Counted from the first letter of the stretch, positions 17,032 to 26,179 are shown. The stretch: 64,000 nucleotides of DNA from MVRV01 sp964646755 (GCA_964646755.1 CAZYIE010000013.1:1-64000); one strand, 5' to 3'. Numbers and translations are program-made. The notes: generated by a model from the letters alone, not told the origin.

Positions 17032-19623
17032 TTGCCTTCCATAAGTCAATATATTCATCGAATTAACAAACATATCGACCAGACAATGGCAGTGGATTAT
17101 TACTATATCAGCCGGACTCTGGGGAGAATTGAACACAACGAAGCTACGTCTGGGTCTTCTTCATCATTAAAAAAAATACTCTCCCTGCAAAAAAAAGTAA
17201 GCCATTCGCAGCAGCGATACTCGAAACGAGCACAGAGTGTCCCGCCTTTGCGTTTTCCGAAGGATTTACCCATAGCTATAAAGAAAAATGAAATTATTGA
17301 GTCAATTAAGAAAAACCAGGTCGTCATTATAACCGGCGAAACAGGTTCCGGCAAGACAACTCAAATCCCGAAAATGTGTCTTGCAGCAGGCAGAGGCTTG
17401 CGGGGGATGATCGGTCTTACGCAACCCAGGAGAATTGCCGCTACCAGTATAGCCTCGCGTATCGCCGCCGAACTTGGTGAACTCTGCGGTAAATCCATTG
17501 CTTATAAAATACGCTTTGAAGAAAAGACATCCGCCGAACCACTGATCAAAGTTATGACTGATGGGATTCTTCTGGCAGAAACAGTTAGCGACTCGCTTTT
17601 GCTGGCCTACGATACGATCATTGTCGATGAAGCCCATGAACGCAGTCTTAATATTGATTTTATTCTGGGCTTTTTGAGGACATTACTCGACAAAAGAAAA
17701 GATTTAAAACTGATCATCACCTCGGCGACCATTGACACTGCTAAATTCTCCGAGGCCTTTCATCAGGCGCCGATTATCGAAGTTTCCGGCCGCATGTTCC
17801 CGGTGGAAGTTCGCTATCAGCCGGTTGACCCCGTTGCCGAAGAAAAGGGTGAAGCTACCTATGTCGATGAAGCAATCGCCTGTGTGGATAAACTGCAAAA
17901 TGAAAGACGTTACGATGATATACTGATATTTATGCCGACTGAACAGGATATCCGGGAAACATGCGAAAGATTATCCAAGAGATGCTCAGGTTTAGTATTG
18001 CCTTTATATGCGCGGCTTTCCGGCTCTCAACAAAGACTTGTTTTTGATAAAATAGATCAGCAGAAAATAATTGTGGCCACTAATATTGCCGAAACATCTC
18101 TGACAATTCCCGGCATTAAATATGTGGTCGATTCGGGACTCGCCAGGCAGTTGGAATATAATCCCCGCAGCCAAACAACCGGACTACCCGTCTCGCCCAT
18201 TTCCCGCAGCAGCGCGGAGCAGCGCAAAGGCCGCTGTGGCCGTGTGCAAAATGGTATTTGTATTCGTCTATACTCAGCCGATGATTATTTCGGACGGCAG
18301 CTTTATACCGCACCGGAGATAATGCGTTCCAATCTGGCTGGCGTTATCCTGAGGATGCTCTCCCTTAATCTGGGATCGGTTCATAATTTCCCTTTTATTG
18401 ATCGTCCTCATCCGAAGAGCATCCGGGACGGCCTTGATATTTTAAACGATTTAGGAGCAATTGAAAAAATCACCATCGAGGAAGATACAAGCACATACAA
18501 ACTGACAGCAATCGGTTTGAAGATGGCAGAGCTTCCTCTTGATCCGCGCATTTCCCGCATTCTGATTTCCGCACAAAAGGAAGGTTGCGTAAATGAAGTG
18601 GCAATCATCGCGGCAGCCCTGAGCATCCAGGACCCCAGGGAGCGACCATATGAAAAAGCCGATCAGGCTGCCCGTGCTCATGCTCTATTTCAGCATGTCG
18701 AATCCGACTTTCTGACTTATCTTAATATCTGGAATAATTACCACGATATATGGGAAAAATTGCAGACTCAAAACAAATTGAGGAAATTCTGTTCCGAGCA
18801 TTTTCTTTCTTATCGACGAATGATTGAATGGCGCGACATCTACCATCAAATTATCGGAATAATTTCCGGAGATAAAATCCCGGCAAAAATAAAAAAACAT
18901 GTCAAAATTGAAATTGATCAAATTCTTTATGACAAAATTCATAAATGTATCCTCAGCGGTTATCTTTCCCAAATTGCTCTGAAGAAGGAAAAGAACTTCT
19001 TCCTTGCCGCCAAAAGCCGGGAAGTAATGATTTATCCGGGCTCCGGCCTTTTTAATCGCGCCGGAAACTGGATTGTTGCTGCCGAAATAACGCAAACATC
19101 CCGTTTGTTTGCCCGCAATGTCGCCATTGTCAAAAGCGAGTGGCTCGAAGAAGTAGGCCGCGATAATTGTCGCTATACTTATTCGGCGGCTCATTGGGAG
19201 AAAAATCGCGGTCAGGTTGTCGCGCTGGAAAAGGTAAGCCTTTTCGGTTTAACAATTGTCGAGAAAAGGACGGTGGCTTATGAAAGAATTAATCCGGCGG
19301 AAGCTCATACAATTTTTATCCGCGAAGCTCTGGTTACCGGGGAAGTCAACCGCAAAATTCCTTTCCTGGAACATAATTTATCCCTGTGGCAAAAAGCCCT
19401 GACCACGGAAGAAAAATTGCGCAAGCGCGGTCTTGTTGTCGATGAGGAAGCAATTGCGCGCCTCTATGAGCAAAGACTGCCTGTTATTTCCGATATCCGT
19501 TCCCTTTTAAAGCTGATCAGAGATAAAGGCAGCGATGTTTTCTTACGCTTCGTTGAAGAAGATTTTATCGCCGTTGCGCCGGATGAAGATGAAATAGCCA
19601 AGTATCCGGATAAAATAAAATAA
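17032..19623 (+). CDS. hrpA: DEAH-box RNA helicase HrpA, N-terminal part (split by frameshift)
   Basis: 863 aa. Helicase motifs in order: GETGSGKTTQIPK (Walker A, about residue 101), VDEAHERS (DEAH, about 199), SATID (motif III), FMPTEQDIRE, then IAETSLTIPGIKYVVDSG and QRKGRCGR (motif VI), followed by winged-helix/HA2 and OB regions. It starts at TTG with AGGAG 6 nt upstream. Full HrpA is about 1300 aa. This frame ends at TAA 19621-19623 after YPDKIK, while the C-terminal DUF3418 domain continues without a gap in another frame. A one-base loss in the TAAAATAAAATAAAAATAGG stretch explains the break. It acts on RNA; in enterobacteria HrpA rescues stalled ribosomes. Confidence 0.88.
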   Translation: MPSISQYIHRINKHIDQTMAVDYYYISRTLGRIEHNEATSGSSSSLKKILSLQKKVSHSQQRYSKRAQSVPPLRFPKDLPIAIKKNEIIESIKKNQVVIITGETGSGKTTQIPKMCLAAGRGLRGMIGLTQPRRIAATSIASRIAAELGELCGKSIAYKIRFEEKTSAEPLIKVMTDGILLAETVSDSLLLAYDTIIVDEAHERSLNIDFILGFLRTLLDKRKDLKLIITSATIDTAKFSEAFHQAPIIEVSGRMFPVEVRYQPVDPVAEEKGEATYVDEAIACVDKLQNERRYDDILIFMPTEQDIRETCERLSKRCSGLVLPLYARLSGSQQRLVFDKIDQQKIIVATNIAETSLTIPGIKYVVDSGLARQLEYNPRSQTTGLPVSPISRSSAEQRKGRCGRVQNGICIRLYSADDYFGRQLYTAPEIMRSNLAGVILRMLSLNLGSVHNFPFIDRPHPKSIRDGLDILNDLGAIEKITIEEDTSTYKLTAIGLKMAELPLDPRISRILISAQKEGCVNEVAIIAAALSIQDPRERPYEKADQAARAHALFQHVESDFLTYLNIWNNYHDIWEKLQTQNKLRKFCSEHFLSYRRMIEWRDIYHQIIGIISGDKIPAKIKKHVKIEIDQILYDKIHKCILSGYLSQIALKKEKNFFLAAKSREVMIYPGSGLFNRAGNWIVAAEITQTSRLFARNVAIVKSEWLEEVGRDNCRYTYSAAHWEKNRGQVVALEKVSLFGLTIVEKRTVAYERINPAEAHTIFIREALVTGEVNRKIPFLEHNLSLWQKALTTEEKLRKRGLVVDEEAIARLYEQRLPVISDIRSLLKLIRDKGSDVFLRFVEEDFIAVAPDEDEIAKYPDKIK

Positions 19624-19691
19624 AAATAGGTGATGCGGCCTTCTCCTGTTCTTATCATTTTGCACCCGGCAAGAATAATGACGGCGTAACA

Positions 19692-21164
19692 ATGAAAATC
19701 CCTCTGGGGCTTATCTCCAAGGCGGCAACGGGAAATGTCGAGCGTTTCCTGCCCAGCTTATTGCAGGAAAAAACCCTACACTTGTTAAAATCTTTACCGA
19801 AAGGAATACGCCAGAAACTACCTGCCGCGGTACAGATTGCCAGCCAGTTCGTGAGCCAGATGATCGATTCCAATAAAGCCCTGCCCCAAGCCTTAAGTCA
19901 ATTTATCCAGGATAAATACCGGATTACCATACCGCTCGAAGCCTGGAATTTGGAAAAGCTGCCGGTACATTTAAATGTTCTTTACAGCGTGATCAACGAA
20001 AATGGCGAAGAAGTCAAAGTGAGCCGGGATTTGGGACAACTGCAGGAAGAACTGGCCGACACGTTTAATATCGGAGCTCTCGATAAAATCCGTCCACAGT
20101 GGGAAAAGGAAGATATTACCAGTTGGGATTTCGGAGAACTGCCGCAAAAGATACCGCTGACCAATCAGCATGGCCTGCTGGGCTATGCCTATCTTGCTTT
20201 GCAAGCAGTCGATGACACTATCAACCTCCGGCTCTTTTCCGATCAAAGGGAAAGTGAGGCCAATCATATCGCTGGTGTTGCCGCCCTTTACAATATTCGT
20301 TTTACCGAGAAAATTAAACAGCTCAAAAAAAATCTTACCCTGAACGGCTTGATGAAATTACTGGCGGCAAAAATCGGGAATTCTAAACTACTGGAACAAT
20401 CATTGCTGCAGACAGCTAAAAATGATTTGTTCGGCAGGCCTTGGCGCACACAGAGCGAGTTCTTCCATTATGCCGATACTGTTGATGCTAAAATCCTGCC
20501 ATCCGGTCAGCACCTTCTTGCTTCCATTGAGCCCGTGTTACAATCCTTCAATGATACGCAGGCACTTTTGCAGAAACTTACCGCGAAGAATACCGGCAAC
20601 AATCATCTGCTTACTTTCCTCAAAGATACTCAGTCCGAGTTGCAGCATCTCGTTCCCGTTAATTTTCCGGAGCTTTATTCGCCGGAGCGCATGAAAGAAA
20701 TACCCCGCTATCTGAAGGCGCTGTCTATGCGCGCCGAACGCGGCAGCCTGAACCTTGCCGCTGCCCAAAAGAAAATGCAGAACGTATTGATTTATTACCA
20801 AAAGCTTCAACAAATGGTAGTCGATACCAAAAGAGATCGTCATACCGGCCCGGCATGCGCCGGGTCTTACTCCGGCCCAAAGCCCGGCGACTGCCGGGGC
20901 TATCCAGAAGCCTTTCCGACTAAGGCCGGAAACAATTTAAAAAATGATCCTGGATTCCGGGTCGCGCTTCGCTTGCCCGGAATGACAATTAAAGATTGCG
21001 ACACATTTATGGATTTCTCGGAAGAAAAGAAGAAAAGAATAGAAGAATTATTCTGGATGATTGAAGAATACAAAGTGTCACTTTTCGCCCAGGAACTAAA
21101 AACCCCCTACCCCGTTTCACCGAAAAAGCTCGACCAGCTAATTAAGGAAATTGAAGCACTTTAA
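19692..21164 (+). CDS. hrpA: HrpA C-terminal DUF3418 part (frameshifted continuation)
   Basis: 490 aa from the first ATG. The same frame is open back to about 19614 and upstream of the ATG reads KIGDAAFSCSYHFAPG and then KNNDGVT, exactly the residues expected at this point of HrpA. So this is the continuation of the helicase, not an independent gene. LKSLPKGIRQKLPAA and the C-terminal WMIEEYKVSLFAQEL-TPYPVS match the HrpA tail. There is no ribosome site before the ATG. Residues about 383-432 are encoded by a 148-bp dispersed repeat inserted in the gene without closing the frame. Either the gene is genuinely broken, or the frameshift is an assembly or sequencing error. Confidence 0.8.
   Translation: MKIPLGLISKAATGNVERFLPSLLQEKTLHLLKSLPKGIRQKLPAAVQIASQFVSQMIDSNKALPQALSQFIQDKYRITIPLEAWNLEKLPVHLNVLYSVINENGEEVKVSRDLGQLQEELADTFNIGALDKIRPQWEKEDITSWDFGELPQKIPLTNQHGLLGYAYLALQAVDDTINLRLFSDQRESEANHIAGVAALYNIRFTEKIKQLKKNLTLNGLMKLLAAKIGNSKLLEQSLLQTAKNDLFGRPWRTQSEFFHYADTVDAKILPSGQHLLASIEPVLQSFNDTQALLQKLTAKNTGNNHLLTFLKDTQSELQHLVPVNFPELYSPERMKEIPRYLKALSMRAERGSLNLAAAQKKMQNVLIYYQKLQQMVVDTKRDRHTGPACAGSYSGPKPGDCRGYPEAFPTKAGNNLKNDPGFRVALRLPGMTIKDCDTFMDFSEEKKKRIEELFWMIEEYKVSLFAQELKTPYPVSPKKLDQLIKEIEAL
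20839..20986. repeat. Dispersed inverted-ended repeat inside hrpA
   Basis: 148 bp with ends GTCATACCGG and CCGGAATGAC and internal GGATTCCGGGTC. It is a longer relative of the element at 30740-30810. Translated, both give the same kind of PGFRV...PGMT peptide. It adds about 50 residues to the HrpA C-terminal region compared with the expected family alignment. Confidence 0.7.
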
Positions 21165-21487
21165 ATCGTTATCCCATATTTTATAATTTCTTGAGCCAAG
21201 GTACTGTATCGATCATTAATATCATTTGGTGAAAATGGTAACGGCTCAATGTGAGAATCAATTTTGAGAGCTATTCTTCGTAAAAACATCATTTCTTTTA
21301 AATTATTTTTCCCAAACTGAGAAGATATTATTGCAACATCTATATCACTTTCAGGTTTTGCAGTACCTTTGGCATAAGAGCCAAAAAGTATTACTCTTGA
21401 TACATCAACTCCCTCCTGCTTAAGAAGATTAACATATTCGTTAATTATATTAAGTTCATTCTTTTTTAAAGATATTCTCTTAGCCAT
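21161..21487 (-). CDS. MNT-type nucleotidyltransferase domain protein
   Basis: 108 aa. The minimal nucleotidyltransferase signature GSYAKGTAKPESDIDVAI (about residues 36-53) has G-S followed by D-x-D, as in MntA and other pol-beta-like small NTases. It overlaps the upstream HEPN gene by 22 bp, the classic HEPN/MNT pair. In characterised pairs the MNT protein AMPylates or otherwise neutralises the HEPN partner. It ends 4 bp inside the convergent hrpA C-terminal ORF. Confidence 0.85.
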   Translation of the reverse strand: MAKRISLKKNELNIINEYVNLLKQEGVDVSRVILFGSYAKGTAKPESDIDVAIISSQFGKNNLKEMMFLRRIALKIDSHIEPLPFSPNDINDRYSTLAQEIIKYGITI

Positions 21488-21852
21488 ATTAATATCTCTT
21501 TCGTCATCTTAAGATATTTTGCAGTAAATCTTTTGTTTGCTTTCTTGTAAAAACTCAATTTGTAATCATCATACCGGGCTTGTATATTGAATGCGCTAAT
21601 ATCGGCAAGTTTATTCTTTACTGAATTTGATAATTTAATGTCTGTTTTTTCCGCCAGACGAACCAAATCATGAATAAGAGGCGGCGCCATTTTCGTTGTC
21701 TTAACAATTATTGCCTTAAGATATTTTTCTATACTTAAGTGGCAGAAAAACAACGCATGATGATACTTTTCATTTTCAAAAAGTATTTCCGCCGTTTCCA
21801 AATCTTGATCTGAAGCATTAGACCAATTTTTTGCTATCTCATTCTCATTCAT
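21466..21852 (-). CDS. HEPN domain protein (partner of MNT)
   Basis: 128 aa, all-helical. Recognised by LETAEILFENEKYHHALFFCH, the SIEKYLKAI segment and PPLIHDLVRLAE, typical of HEPN proteins of COG2250 type. The RNase motif R-x4-6-H of toxic HEPN families is not visible: the R of QARYDDYKLSF is not followed by H in range. It may thus bind a nucleotide or substrate for the NTase rather than cut RNA. It is the first gene of the pair. Confidence 0.8.
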   Translation of the reverse strand: MNENEIAKNWSNASDQDLETAEILFENEKYHHALFFCHLSIEKYLKAIIVKTTKMAPPLIHDLVRLAEKTDIKLSNSVKNKLADISAFNIQARYDDYKLSFYKKANKRFTAKYLKMTKEILIWLREYL

Positions 21853-21899
21853 ACATTAAAACATTACCATAATAATATTTTGAAGTAAATTTTGTTTTT

Positions 21900-22586
21900 C
21901 TACTCGTATTCTTCCAGATACCTCTCGATATAATCGCGTACTTCCTCTTTTGTTTGAAATATACCGAAGTGGCCTTCGCAGAGAATATCAGCGTGAAGAG
22001 CAAGCAGCAACTGCATTGATGTTTTCCAGGCTTTAATATCCGAACCAAATGCTTTATGAAAGGGGCCATGGATATCCTGGCCGAAGAGAACTCGTTTTCC
22101 TTCTCGGTCAAGATAGACGGCAATCGAACCGGGTGTATGCCCGGGCGTGTGCAGGCAATGTAGTTGCTCGGCACCGAATTGTAATGCCTCCTGCGAACCT
22201 TTAAGTTTCCTGTCGACTTTTGTTGGGGGAAAAGTCGTATCGTACCAATTGGCTGCAGTACGGATAGAATCACCTTTTTCCACGGGTGGCGCATCCAGTT
22301 CATGAATAACAATTTTTGTGTTGTAATTCTTTTGAAAATACGGTGCCGATCCAATGTGATCAATATGGCAATGAGTCAGGATCAGATGAGAAATGCTTGT
22401 GGGATTTAATCCCAGCATTTCAATATTGCGTACAATCTGCGCTGTGCTGCGCCCTGCGCCGGCATCAATTAATACCAGCTCGCCTAAAAAATCAATCAGG
22501 TAAACCGCCGCATCATCGGAGGCAGTAATATTCGGCCCCCCGACTAAATAAACGCCGCGAATTATTTCTTCGCTTGTTATTTGCAT
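21900..22586 (-). CDS. Metallo-beta-lactamase-fold hydrolase
   Basis: 228 aa. The HxHxDH metal motif appears as LTHCHIDHIGS (about residues 71-81); further ligands are seen in HTPGHTPGS and in the GQDIHGPF region, as in glyoxalase II-like hydrolases. Substrate unknown (thioester or lactone are family possibilities). It lies 25 bp after the stop of the caspase-like gene, so it may be transcribed with the DGR operon, though nothing in its sequence ties it to that function. Confidence 0.83.
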   Translation of the reverse strand: MQITSEEIIRGVYLVGGPNITASDDAAVYLIDFLGELVLIDAGAGRSTAQIVRNIEMLGLNPTSISHLILTHCHIDHIGSAPYFQKNYNTKIVIHELDAPPVEKGDSIRTAANWYDTTFPPTKVDRKLKGSQEALQFGAEQLHCLHTPGHTPGSIAVYLDREGKRVLFGQDIHGPFHKAFGSDIKAWKTSMQLLLALHADILCEGHFGIFQTKEEVRDYIERYLEEYE

Positions 22587-22611
22587 ATTTTCATCCGCAG
22601 GATTAGCCGCT

Positions 22612-24309
22612 TTATCTTTTCAGATCGGCAATTATATCATTGCTGTTTCCCATGATTACCGGCTGTTGCTCTAAACCCTTCAGCCTTCGTGCCATGTAGG
22701 GAACATTTTCTTTCAGATATTCCGCAAGCTCGCCTACGGTTATTTTCCCGTCCTTGTTGTGATCAGCCGCACCTTGCAACCCCTTTAGGAAGTAATAGGT
22801 AAACAGGGAATGACGCTTCTCCGGATACCAGGCGGATACCTGATCAGTTGAGGCGCTCGTCATGAGCACTGCTCCCGCCGGCCCCTGGTATTCTTTTTTA
22901 ACCTTCACCATCGCCGGGCTCATGCCCTTAAAAAGCATTCCCTTATCTGTGTTGCCGGAGAAACAGGCATCCAGCACTACCGTAACCTTCTTTGCCGGAA
23001 GCTTCGCGACGTTGTCATAGAATGTCTGGAGACGGTAGCCGCTGGCACGTATGTACTCGGGGTTGCCATCCACGGGGACAAAGAAGGCATCACCCGATTC
23101 GATATCGGGTGCGCCATGGCCGCCATAATAGATGAAAACACGGGAAACATTTGGTTTAATGTACTTATGTAATCTGCCTTTCGGGTCGCGTTCCGTTCCG
23201 AATATTTCGTTTAGTTTGGAAAGCGAGGCGTTTTCGACATAGATGATATTGCTTTCTTCGTATCCCATGGCGTGGATAAGGTATTCCTTCATAATTCGCG
23301 CGTCGCGGTCGGCATAGTCAACTGCCGGGATACCCTGCCCATAAATCTTGTTACCGATAACTACGGCAATATCATATTTACCGGCTTTTTTGCCTGCGGG
23401 AATGTTTGTATCCACATCCACACTTAAACCGCCCGCAATAGCGATATCATCTGACTTTTGCGTATCCTGTCCGGCAACGACAATCTCCTCAATTTTCTTC
23501 TGCGGAGCGTTCATCAACAGCGCCAAGGTATTTTCCTTATTGAAGCGGGGACGTGCTTCGCTTAAGCTGATGGTCAGGGGAATCTTCTCTCCGTTGGCTA
23601 TGCGGGTATTGGTATAGAACATGAATTTAAAATCCTTGAACTTGCCGGAAGGCAGCGAACCTAAGTCAAAATGCGTCTGACCATCGCCCGCCATAAAAAC
23701 ATTCGTGCCTGCCTTAACATCCGCCACAACACCGCGGGCGTCGCCCTGACCGACGTTCTGGGCACGAACGGTAACTTCAACAATTTCCATCGGCTCAATA
23801 CGTAAATTGCCGCTGGCATCGTTAATACCGACATCCGCCACGATAAGTTTCGGTTCAACAAAAGATTTTGTCCGGAAAGATATTTTCAGCGGCGCAGGAT
23901 CAAAGCCGTTGGCTTCCTTCACATCTACCGTAAAGTTGGCATTATCCGTGGCAATATCTTCATCCGCTTTGACCGCGATCTCTTTAACAATCGTCTGTCC
24001 TGCGGGAATTGTCCCCAGCGCCACATCCGCGTCAAAGTTCAGGCCCCTGATTTTTTTTGCCGTATTGATATGAGCATTGCAGTCAAAGGCGTCGCCCTTG
24101 CCGTTGTTTTTGATAGTAATAACAAGCTTGCCGGTTTCATCAGCATCCAAAATGTTGTTTCTCGAAGGTTCAACAAACTTGATGGACAGTGAAAGCGTCG
24201 GAGGAACGGGAGATACGGCGATGTTGACTTTTCCCTTTCCCGCCTGTGCTGTTGCCGCTAAAAATAATAACCCTGAAAAAAAGACTGCATATAAAATATT
24301 TTTCAGCAT
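22612..24309 (-). CDS. Secreted caspase-like (C14) protease with CARDB-type repeats and EF-hand
   Basis: 565 aa from the ATG at 24309, chosen because GGAGG precedes it and a signal peptide follows (MLKNILYAVFFSG to AQAG); the longer frame reading reaches into the RT gene and has no signal. Residues 40-290 contain two CARDB/Ig-like repeats (NNGKGDAFDC, NVGQGDARGV). The caspase fold is at about 310-515, with His in YYGGHGAPD (about 398) and Cys in LDACFSGNT (about 449), the catalytic dyad. A loop DHNKDGKITVGEL (about 516-528) matches an EF-hand, suggesting calcium dependence as in metacaspases. Its start codon lies 7 nt inside the reverse transcriptase gene, so translation is coupled. Role inferred: exported effector or processing protease linked to the DGR. 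Confidence 0.85.
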   Translation of the reverse strand: MLKNILYAVFFSGLLFLAATAQAGKGKVNIAVSPVPPTLSLSIKFVEPSRNNILDADETGKLVITIKNNGKGDAFDCNAHINTAKKIRGLNFDADVALGTIPAGQTIVKEIAVKADEDIATDNANFTVDVKEANGFDPAPLKISFRTKSFVEPKLIVADVGINDASGNLRIEPMEIVEVTVRAQNVGQGDARGVVADVKAGTNVFMAGDGQTHFDLGSLPSGKFKDFKFMFYTNTRIANGEKIPLTISLSEARPRFNKENTLALLMNAPQKKIEEIVVAGQDTQKSDDIAIAGGLSVDVDTNIPAGKKAGKYDIAVVIGNKIYGQGIPAVDYADRDARIMKEYLIHAMGYEESNIIYVENASLSKLNEIFGTERDPKGRLHKYIKPNVSRVFIYYGGHGAPDIESGDAFFVPVDGNPEYIRASGYRLQTFYDNVAKLPAKKVTVVLDACFSGNTDKGMLFKGMSPAMVKVKKEYQGPAGAVLMTSASTDQVSAWYPEKRHSLFTYYFLKGLQGAADHNKDGKITVGELAEYLKENVPYMARRLKGLEQQPVIMGNSNDIIADLKR

Positions 24310-25388
24310 ACAATCCCTCCTAACGCATAGATATTCCGTTGAAAACATATACTCGAAAATATTTTTTCCCGCAATAGATATGTATCGGCATGTTTTGCAT
24401 GGCCAAGCCAACTCTGGACGCGGGCATTCACTTCTTGCAGGGTGACGCTGCCCGCTGCATAATTCTCCTGCATTTTTTTTATTCGGCGTTGGAAGCGTAC
24501 GATATTGTCCTTCCGGAGACGGCGACGGTTGGGGAAAACACGATAGCCCAAATGATCCACTCCTTCCGTCACCGGTACGACTATCGTTTTTAACGGATGG
24601 AGGGAGAGGCGCAATTTCGATAGATATTCTTCCATCGCCTGCCGGATTGCCCAAAGCCTTTGTTTGTCATCATCGAAAAGCACAATGTCATCCACATAAC
24701 GGATATATGCCCCGCATTGGAGAATTTCTTTCACATAATGGTCAAAGCCGTCGAGATAAATATTGGCGAAAAACTGACTGGTCAGATTGCCGATAGGAAT
24801 GCCGCGCCGCCGCTCAAGTGGCGTAAAAAGATCGTCTCCCGGATAGTGAGTCGTGATTTCATCCTGCGGATTGCTGGTATCAATGATGATTTTTATGAGA
24901 TCCAGTGTGTCCTGACATTTGATCTTTCGAGCTATACGTGCAAACAGAATTTCGTGGTCAATAGAGGGGAAATATTTGCGGATGTCTGTTTTCAGGACAT
25001 AGCGGTTCCGGCGGGCAAATTCAGTGAAGCGATCCACAGCGCGGTGCGTACCTTTACCCGGACGACAGGCGTAGGAATCGTGGATAAACATCCGCTCAAA
25101 AATGGGTTCGATGACCCTACACAGGGCATGATGGACGACGCGGTCGCGATAGGGCGCAGCGCTGATGCGCCGGGGCTTGCGCTCGTAGATGGTAAATTCC
25201 CTGTAGCTGCCCGGCAGATAGGATTTCTCTTGCAGTTCTTTGTGCAAGGCGATCAGTTCATCTTCGACGTTCATCTCGAAAGTGGCGCAGCTTTGCTTGG
25301 ATTTCTTACCCATTTTGGCAGACCTGCTTGCCCAGTAGAGGTTCTCAAAAGAGATGATTTTTTCGTAGAGACCACCATAGCGTTTCAT
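24303..25388 (-). CDS. DGR reverse transcriptase
   Basis: 361 aa. RT motifs: LKTDIRKYFPSIDHEIL (motif A metal aspartate, about 133), IPIGNLTSQFFANIYL (about 196-211) and IRYVDDIVLF (catalytic YVDD, about 231). The I-G-x-x-x-S-Q form of motif 4 is the hallmark of diversity-generating retroelement RTs; most other bacterial RTs have QG-x-x-x-SP. There is no maturase or endonuclease domain, so it is not a group II intron RT. Template and variable repeats and avd are present in cis. It copies the TR transcript with A-specific misincorporation in the known systems. It overlaps the caspase-like gene by 7 nt. Confidence 0.95.
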   Translation of the reverse strand: MKRYGGLYEKIISFENLYWASRSAKMGKKSKQSCATFEMNVEDELIALHKELQEKSYLPGSYREFTIYERKPRRISAAPYRDRVVHHALCRVIEPIFERMFIHDSYACRPGKGTHRAVDRFTEFARRNRYVLKTDIRKYFPSIDHEILFARIARKIKCQDTLDLIKIIIDTSNPQDEITTHYPGDDLFTPLERRRGIPIGNLTSQFFANIYLDGFDHYVKEILQCGAYIRYVDDIVLFDDDKQRLWAIRQAMEEYLSKLRLSLHPLKTIVVPVTEGVDHLGYRVFPNRRRLRKDNIVRFQRRIKKMQENYAAGSVTLQEVNARVQSWLGHAKHADTYLLREKIFSSICFQRNIYALGGIVC

Positions 25389-25389
25389 C

Positions 25390-25581
25390 GGTAACCTGCC
25401 GTAACCCGAGCGAACCTAAAGGTTCGCACTACATGATCTGATGTATTTCGGGTCTCTTGTGAACTCGCGCCACCTTCAGGTGGTTATCAGACCCGTTAAA
25501 CAAGCGCACCTGAAGGTTCGCACTACGATATTCGATGTAGTCCGGGTCTTTNNNNNNNNNNCGGGTCTTTAGACCCGTTCA
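25390..25581. repeat. REP-like palindrome cluster A, containing the scaffold gap
   Basis: Short hairpin units CGAACC-TAAA-GGTTCG, CCACCT-TC-AGGTGG and CGGGTCT-TT-AGACCCG occur with GCACTAC spacers. The N run 25552-25561 is inside one of them. They flank the transposase gene at 25582 and recur at 26082-26175, 26815-26995 and 28201-28262, as expected for REP elements mobilised by a REP-associated transposase. Confidence 0.75.
25552..25561. other. Assembly gap (10 N)
   Basis: Ten N bases between two copies of CGGGTCTTT. The repeat probably broke the assembly, so the true distance between the RT gene and the transposase gene is unknown. Confidence 0.95.
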
Positions 25582-26076
25582 TCAAAACCATATTTCCTTG
25601 ATATCAATCGTCGGCGATCCCGAATAAGGATAATCAAGATAATACTCTACCATTCCTTTGCGCACGGGATTATTCAAAATATACCTCATGATTTCATTGG
25701 TATCTTCTTCTTTTCGTAATACATGCTCATAATAGCCGGGTTGCCATAATTTATTGCCAGCATGGGCCTCTTCATGCGTGAACCAGTAACCTGTTCGCTG
25801 CTTAAAATCCTTTATGAATTTCTTTAAATCCGAATGAGGGTTAATGCCCTCCACCAGCAAATGCAGGTGATCAGGCATAAAACAATAAACCCATACAGTG
25901 AATGTATTTCTTTCCCCTGATTGGACAAGGAATTCAATCATCTTTTCCACAAGATAATTATTATTTACAAAGAGGTTATTCCTCCCGTTTGAGCAAATGG
26001 TAACAAAATAACGATAACAACCGCGATAGTCAAAATCTTGAAGATGTGGTTTCGGTTTATATTTTATCATAATCAA
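25582..26076 (-). CDS. REP-associated tyrosine transposase (Y1/IS200-like)
   Basis: 164 aa. The HUH motif is in MPDHLHLLVEG (about residues 69-79) and the nucleophile tyrosine is probably in QPGYYEHVLRK (about 120-130). C-terminal NPVRKGMVE is typical of the RAYT group, which nick single-stranded DNA at REP hairpins. Palindromic REP-like units lie on both sides. It separates TR from the RT gene within the DGR locus, which in most DGRs are close together, so it is probably a later insertion. Confidence 0.88.
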   Translation of the reverse strand: MIMIKYKPKPHLQDFDYRGCYRYFVTICSNGRNNLFVNNNYLVEKMIEFLVQSGERNTFTVWVYCFMPDHLHLLVEGINPHSDLKKFIKDFKQRTGYWFTHEEAHAGNKLWQPGYYEHVLRKEEDTNEIMRYILNNPVRKGMVEYYLDYPYSGSPTIDIKEIWF

Positions 26077-26081
26077 GCCAC

Positions 26082-26175
26082 TGCGCAGCTAATAAAGCGC
26101 AGCTGAAGCAACGCACTACATTCGTTTACTTAGTTCGGGTCTCGCGTGACCTTCAGGTTATCAGACCCGTTTTAA
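26082..26175. repeat. REP-like repeat cluster B
   Basis: Degenerate relatives of cluster A: GCGCAGCT repeats, GCACTACATTCG, CGGGTCTCGCGTGACC and AGACCCG. It follows the transposase gene on its 5' side. Confidence 0.6.
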
Positions 26176-26179
26176 TATT

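Noticed and set aside
24310..24654. N-terminal extension of the caspase-like frame
   Set aside because: It runs antisense-free inside the RT coding region in another frame, has no signal peptide, and the internal ATG at 24309 has GGAGG and a proper leader.
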